Origin: Apium graveolens
Taxonomy: Eukaryota; Streptophyta; Magnoliopsida; Apiales; Apiaceae
NCBI RefSeq assembly: GCF_009905375.1
Contig: NC_133652.1
Coordinates: 16,170,850 to 16,234,849, forward strand
Direction: 5' to 3'
DNA: 64,000 nucleotides
Shown here: piece by piece, positions 58,701-64,000 of the stretch
Layout: each line of letters starts with the position of its first letter
How positions within the stretch are numbered: position 1 is the first letter of the stretch
The notes under the pieces: generated by a model
The model's input: the letters and a program-made list of their open reading frames with translations, nothing else
Databases searched by the model: none
Told to the model about the DNA's origin: nothing
Position numbers and translations under genes: made by a program

Positions 58701-61700
58701 TTTCATTATAAAAGTATGTTTTAGGATCAGTGTTTAATTAGTATAATAATCCACTTGATTAGTGTGTCGCTTTTGCCTCAAATAATTGTATTATGGTTGA
58801 TCAAATATGAACAATATCAGCGTGCAATTATGGAAAGGAAAGTACTGCCCTACTTTGTTGTACGAAACGTAATACGTAATTTTATATTAAAATTTAATTC
58901 TCATTTTCGTTAATCGAATTGGAATCTCATTATTTACTGTTCTAACATTTTCGTAATTCTCAGCGAAACGACACATATTTACGATATTATTTCCGCAACA
59001 TAATAACGGAACATTGGCATCTCACATCTGAACTGTGCTTCAACTGTTGGAACACATCTACAACAACACAATTGAGGGAACATGAACAACAATTAGGTAA
59101 GATGATAAAATCAGAAGATGAACACGTTATAATAATGCACATACTGTTCTTGCACTTTGGATGATCGAATGGTTAAATGTGTCTTCTTCCTCTTTTTTAT
59201 TGTTCACACTTGAATAAAGAAATGAGTACGACGTTGCTTGACTCTCTTATTTCAATTTCAATTTACTTTCGCACACCATTATGCACTAACTACACATTTA
59301 CTTAAATTAGATGAGCACGATTCCAATATGATAAGCATCAATACAGTTTTCGACACCTTTTAAGTAATAATTTTATTTAGTAAGATGGGTGTTTATCTTA
59401 CTCCGGCTTAGTTAAAATTGTCTAATTAAAACATATGAGTACATTACATTGATGATTAATTTACACATGCATATTTTCTGGCAGGCTTACCTGAACCTCT
59501 ACAATGGCCTGCCTTAGATTCAACCGTTATACATATTATGTTTTATCATCTTCGAACACCTAATTTAATTAGAATGCGATAGCTTAGATTACATATTTCG
59601 GCCTAGTTGCTTCGGATACAGTAGAAATCAGTGAATAGGTCAATAGGATAAGTTGCATGTTTTTTTTGTCAACCATGTACGAATAAATATAAGCGCATCT
59701 CAATCTCGATTAATCTAAAACTAGCACGACATCTCACCGCAATGACTTCTATTTAAGTTTGAATATTCATTTGAAATCGAACCTAAGACCATGACATACA
59801 ATTTAAACTTTTAAAGTTCCAGTTTCAACCAGATGAGTTATCCGGAATATGTAGGCACATTACAGATAGAATACAATCATATAGCAAGATCATTTCGTCT
59901 CCAATACATGAGGTATAGCCCAGGGATTCTGAACCATCTTGGTATAAACAATCTCAAGCACACCTGCAGTTTTTATGTAAGCTGTGAGCTCATTGTCGTT
60001 AATTTAAATGTGCTCCTAACAAGTTGCATGGCAACAGATTCTTATTTTATTTTTGACAAGTACTTGACTGATTGTACCTTATTAATCTACGTATCTGTTT
60101 ATAAAAACATGATTATTTAACGGAATCAAAATCAACATTGTGATATTTTCTCGATAATGGCATGCTTCAAACTGTTCAGATTCATGCACTGAATTGAAAG
60201 GAGAGGCTCATATAAGAGGATGTGGGATCTGGCAGCCAGTTTTTGTCTAAAAAAAGGCTGTACTTGTTGTATCACACCCGACAGTTTAATTACATAACAT
60301 TATTTTCAATCATAAAAAATAAAATTAAAATTTGGAAAGCTGAATTATTATACAAAAACACATGCAAACTCCTTGTAGTATATTCAAGTACATTTTTGGT
60401 ACGTTGCATTTGGTACTTAGAAGATGTCTGAAGCAGATCTTTATAGTTCATATATACTATGTTTATTTAAAAGAGGAGATAATATCTGAACTCATCATGA
60501 TTGTAACATTCGTTCCAACTGAATAGGTGCTTTTGACCAACATGAACCTGCTTTAAAATATCATGAATTAATTAACATTATATCAGATCTGCAGTACTAG
60601 TTTCTATTACGATGACATTTCGATGGTAAATGCCTAATATAATTGATGAAGTTTCGATCTTCATCAGCTTTGACAAATTTTCGGGATCTGCTGGACCTTG
60701 ACTACTTCAAACCAGATAGCTTTAATTCAAAATCTGAAAAACGTAGTCCGTAAGTTGTAGTGCAATTTCCGGTAGAATATGTACAATAGTACACACATAT
60801 ATTCAAACTAATGTCGGTTTAAGTTAAAGAAAAGTTAATAGGAAGGGGTCTTGTTTTATTTTTCTATAGAGATGGGTTGCATTGTTGTATCATCTATCAT
60901 GTATGTCAACTTGTCTGAAGTGTGGTACTTATCATGCAACTTCCCACGATGACCAGCTCATGTTAATTTAGATATTTTGTTGGGTATCTTTAGAACTGGT
61001 CTGTCAGAAAATTACATTATGAATTGTGTTACATTTGGACTGCGAGTTGTGTTTACAAGTCTCTTTGTTCTGATAAATATGTAGTATAAATTTTAAAATG
61101 ATGTTTGTAGAGCCCAAACCAACTAACAAAACTTAGCCCATAAGATTCAATGTAATGTACATGGGCCAGTAGCCACTCCAAGCCCAGTATTCTCAGCAAA
61201 GTATGTCCTATGTCATGGAATATATCCACAAGTCTTCAATATATACTCTCATGAGTACCCGACTCATCACCTTATTTTAATCCATTTTCTTGAAATATGC
61301 AGTTGTTCTTCATTGCGGTTTAGAACTCCGTAGATAATCATTATTTAAAAAATATAAATATATAATTTATTTTATTTTTAATCTTATATAATTACAATTT
61401 TTAATTGGATAATTAAAAATGAATACATAATTATCAAATTATGATAAATACACACTTTTATGAAATTTGATGAAATAGTTTAAAGTGGTTTCGTAATAAA
61501 ATTACAGAAAAATCACAATTATTCAAAATTATTTCACAGTAGAATCAAATTTAAAATTATTTTTTCCCCAAATTTTAATTGTTAAACGTTTTATTATATT
61601 TAAGTATAATTATTATTCTACATTAACAACGAATTTGATGAAATTCTATAATAAAAATTAAGGGTTCTCTACGTTTTTTTATATAAGCGAGTTCTCTATA

Positions 61701-62303
61701 AAAAAAAAAGGCTTATATAGGCCAATATGCTATGCATGTTTATGCAGTCAAATTGAACTCTTTTGCTTGTATGGGTATGCTTCTAATTAAGTTTAATCTT
61801 ATTTGTATGCTCTAATGTGGCAATTTTCTTGCTAATTTCAGATATTTGTTTGTTTTACGATTTCCACATGAAATTTTGTCTATGTTTTATTTATAGGAAA
61901 TAATTCTCCTTCATAAAAGTGTGTGTTTGTTTTTGCACGGAGGATATCAGGCTTGGCAGAGGCAGTAATAATCAGAAGGTATTCCAAGTTGATTGCATAC
62001 TCACAGCAGCCTGCATCCATCTCCTGTTTTCTTTAAATTTTAGTCTCTTCGGCTTTTCAAGTTTTTCATCAGCTTAAATATATAAAATGTAGTAATTGTT
62101 AGCAAGTTTCAAGACTCAGACAATGTGTCAATGTCAAATGCTTGTTGCATTTCAAGGAGGAGACTTGTGAGCTAAGTCTCATTTCATATGTAGTACAGCG
62201 TGCACTCTTTCAAAACAGCAACTTTACAAGTTTATATTACTACATCTCACTTCCAGACGATTAATTTCATGTCTCTTCATAAATTACACAAAGGGGAAAA
62301 AGG
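58701..62303. other. Intergenic DNA between the RAV-type gene and the tRNA
   Basis: No supported gene. ORFs at 59833-60120 and 60222-60431 lack domains and sit in ordinary AT-rich DNA. The stretch at about 59690-59830 (gaatattcatttgaaatcga acctaagacc) resembles 56575-56700 (gaattcgagtgtacacttaa, then gaacctagaac), which suggests a worn dispersed repeat. Confidence 0.45.
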
Positions 62304-62309
62304 AAAAAA
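62304..62309 (-). terminator. Pol III terminator of tRNA-Ser
   Basis: A run of six T on the minus strand begins about four bases after the tRNA 3' end. Confidence 0.75.
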
Positions 62310-62313
62310 TTTT

Positions 62314-62395
62314 CGACGCCTGAGAGATTCGAACTCTCGCGGGGAAACCCCATGTACTTAGCAGGCACACGCCTTAACCACTCGGCCAAAGCGTC
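62314..62395 (-). tRNA. tRNA-Ser (anticodon GCT)
   Basis: The minus strand folds into an 82-nt tRNA. The acceptor stem is GACGCTT with AGGCGTC plus discriminator G, the usual Ser discriminator. The D arm and A box are TGGCCGAGTGG. The anticodon loop is CTGCTAA with GCT at 62362-62360, reading AGC/AGT codons. A long variable arm (catggggtttccccg) marks a class II tRNA, and GTTCGAATC is the B box. There is no intron and no encoded CCA, as in eukaryotic nuclear genes. The sequence looks intact. Confidence 0.96.
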
Positions 62396-62877
62396 AAGAT
62401 GTTAATTAATAGCAAAGTATTTTAAGATAACAATTGAGGATAGTATTACCATAAATTAACAATGCATCGACAGGAATCATGTAAGCTCAAAAAAATAAAT
62501 TACCGGTTGCTTTAAACCTACAGTTAATAATTTTTTGTCTTAACATCAAATTATTTAAAAACATATACTGGTATTATTTATGTCAAAAAACATAAAATAA
62601 CAATAGTTTTTTAATCCATCGATACATTTGTATTGATTCAAATTCTGAAATCATGAATTTACAATTGATTCGAACCTGGCAAAAAAAACACATGAATTGA
62701 AATATTAAATACTGGCCAAGCTCGTTAGATCCATTAACAACTTAGGAGTTTTAAATTTTTATAGATTGTCTTTTTGTAATTCAATATTGAAGTTCTGATC
62801 AGAAGTCATTTTTTCCTTACTTGAAAAGACAGTGAAGTTAGCAAAAGGAACATGTAAATCGAACTTATTTTCTATAT
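62396..62877. other. Spacer and probable 3' UTR of the BRO1-like gene
   Basis: AT-rich, without further features. The part next to 62878 is likely 3' UTR on the minus strand. Confidence 0.45.
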
Positions 62878-64000
62878 TCACAACTTGAACGAAATTGGCC
62901 GCTCGCATCTTAAAGGTTGATAAGTTATGATATTTACAATTTTTTTACCTTCAAGACAAGGCAACTCATGTTTAGGTGGAATCTTATAGTTCCAGACAAA
63001 ATTGTTTTCATATTCGTACTTGCCAATTAAACCTGTCACACTATCAACCTCTTCCTTAAGAACTGATCGCCATGACGCCTTACTTGGCAGCTTAATCTTC
63101 TGCGTCGTAATTTGAACATGTTGAAGAACTCCGAGTGCAAAACCAATCTGAGAATCGCTCCTAAGACTTTCTGCAAGGTACTTGTAACTTCTAAGTTCGT
63201 GTATAGCTTTGCAAGTCGAAACAAAATCCTGCACATACCAAGAAGAGATCATTTAGAGAAAGGTACAAAGATGATGTAATTAATAGTTAGCAACTGTAAG
63301 AAAGCCTATATAAGAAATACAAGAAGATTTTATAACAAATGAGGTAAATATTCATCAGTATGAATCTCTGAATAAGAACCTATCAAGCTGAAAAAATGAG
63401 AATGACTGAATAAGGTAGCAGATTGCAGACTTACAAGAAAGCCTGTTGATATATCTTTCTTGTCCTTGTTTGCAGAATGCAAAGTACTTGAGGCTTCATC
63501 TAGCATTTGTACAATGCCATAATGCAGCTTAGCCAGAAGACTTCCTGTGATTCCTTTTGCCTCAGCCTTTTTTATAGTTACAGCCTGAAGAAGATTAATC
63601 ACATAAGATCTAGGATTAAGAACAATCACCACTACAAATTGTTCCTCCTGTCAAAAGTAATTAAATGACAGGCTTTGACCTGGGCCTCGGCTAAGCAAAT
63701 AAGGCTCATGACAGAAGACACGTTCACCGTTGCCTCAGGAGGCCTTTCGGAAGGTAATACATGCTGGTAATGAGGAAGAACCTCTATGGCCAAAGAGTGA
63801 TAAACTCCAGCGGCTTTTCTAAATAGTGTGGCGGATTGCACCAAGTCTACAATAATGCATAAAGAAGTGAAAGAGAGGTACTATGCAAATTTCAAATACT
63901 AGTAAGGATTCAACATCTACCTTTAGACAGAACTTCATTAGCCATTTCTCGTAGCAGAGCACCGTAGAGGAAATGCATCATAGTGAGCTCATACATCAAA
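62878..64000 (-). CDS. BRO1-like-domain protein, 3' part (gene continues past the window)
   Basis: Exons on the minus strand are 64000-63921 (partial), 63846-63680, 63584-63435 and 63228-62878 (stop TGA at 62880-62878). Borders follow GT..AG, including donor GTAAGT after 63435 and acceptor TATGTGCAG before 63228, and the frame stays open: VLSK|DLVQSATLF, LAEAQ|AVTIKKAEAK, STGFL|DFVSTCKAIHEL. The sequence is helical, with HVLPSERPPEA and a C-terminus LEGKKIVNIITYQPLRCERP. This is the C-terminal half of the plant BRO1-like-domain family, related to BRO1/Alix proteins that act on endosomes through ESCRT-III. Function in plants is poorly known, so the role is by family only. The start codon and 5' exons lie outside. 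Confidence 0.78.

Noticed and set aside
59833..60431. ORFs of 95 and 69 residues downstream of the RAV-type gene
   Set aside because: No domain, no splice pattern and no promoter signs.
61100..61300. Possible solo LTR (starts near tgtagagcccaaacc)
   Set aside because: I could find neither a matching CA end nor a target duplication.

Overview
The window is nuclear DNA of a flowering plant. Its genes are split by introns with GT..AG borders, it carries a nuclear-type tRNA gene, and most of the rest is plant transposable elements (TEs). The gene and element families point to a eudicot, probably an asterid; placing it more closely (I suspect Apiaceae) would be a guess. Background DNA is very AT-rich, so most short ORFs are chance openings.

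Host genes. There are four. (1) 9813-18562 (+) is a nine-exon gene for a 631-residue malectin-like/LRR receptor-like protein of the RLP4 type. It has a signal peptide, one transmembrane helix and no kinase, and its long introns host a hAT-type element and a Helitron. (2) 57400-58476 (+) is an intronless RAV/TEM-type transcription factor with AP2 and B3 domains and an RLFGV repression motif. (3) 62314-62395 (-) is tRNA-Ser(GCT). (4) 62878 to beyond 64000 (-) is the 3' part of a BRO1-like-domain protein gene. These genes are independent, and I see no pathway linking them.

Mobile DNA, left to right. 690-2000: decayed Helitron-like ends. 2329-5790 (-): a 5'-truncated LINE whose reverse transcriptase region contains an internal inverted block (4430-5393). 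6002: Helitron 5' fragment. 8274: MITE. 20225-21075: decayed hAT with a transposase C-terminus. 21866-26505: non-autonomous CACTA element (TAA target duplication) carrying ten direct and two inverted copies of a 176-bp satellite-like unit. 27448-32583 (-): large non-autonomous LTR retrotransposon with a gag remnant and three unrelated-looking minisatellite arrays; it appears to have inserted into the tip of a Stowaway MITE. 34755 and 36112: small MITE-like elements. 36505-50780 (-): an old Copia element (TTTTC target duplication) that was itself hit three times: by a Tnt1-like Copia in its 3' LTR (36769-41413, CTCAA), by a pol-less SIRE-like element in its reverse transcriptase (42826-46975, AACAC), and by a hAT-type element in its 5' LTR (49791-50622, ACTAGAAT). 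51039 and 54772: two members of one inverted-repeat family.

The most unusual objects are the LTR element with three arrays, two of which (periods 78 and 79 bp) share the same imperfect palindrome in opposite orientation, and the CACTA element that carries a nucleosome-length tandem array. I found no host gene cluster or defence system. All coordinates of elements and exons were read by eye from target duplications, splice sites and reading frames.
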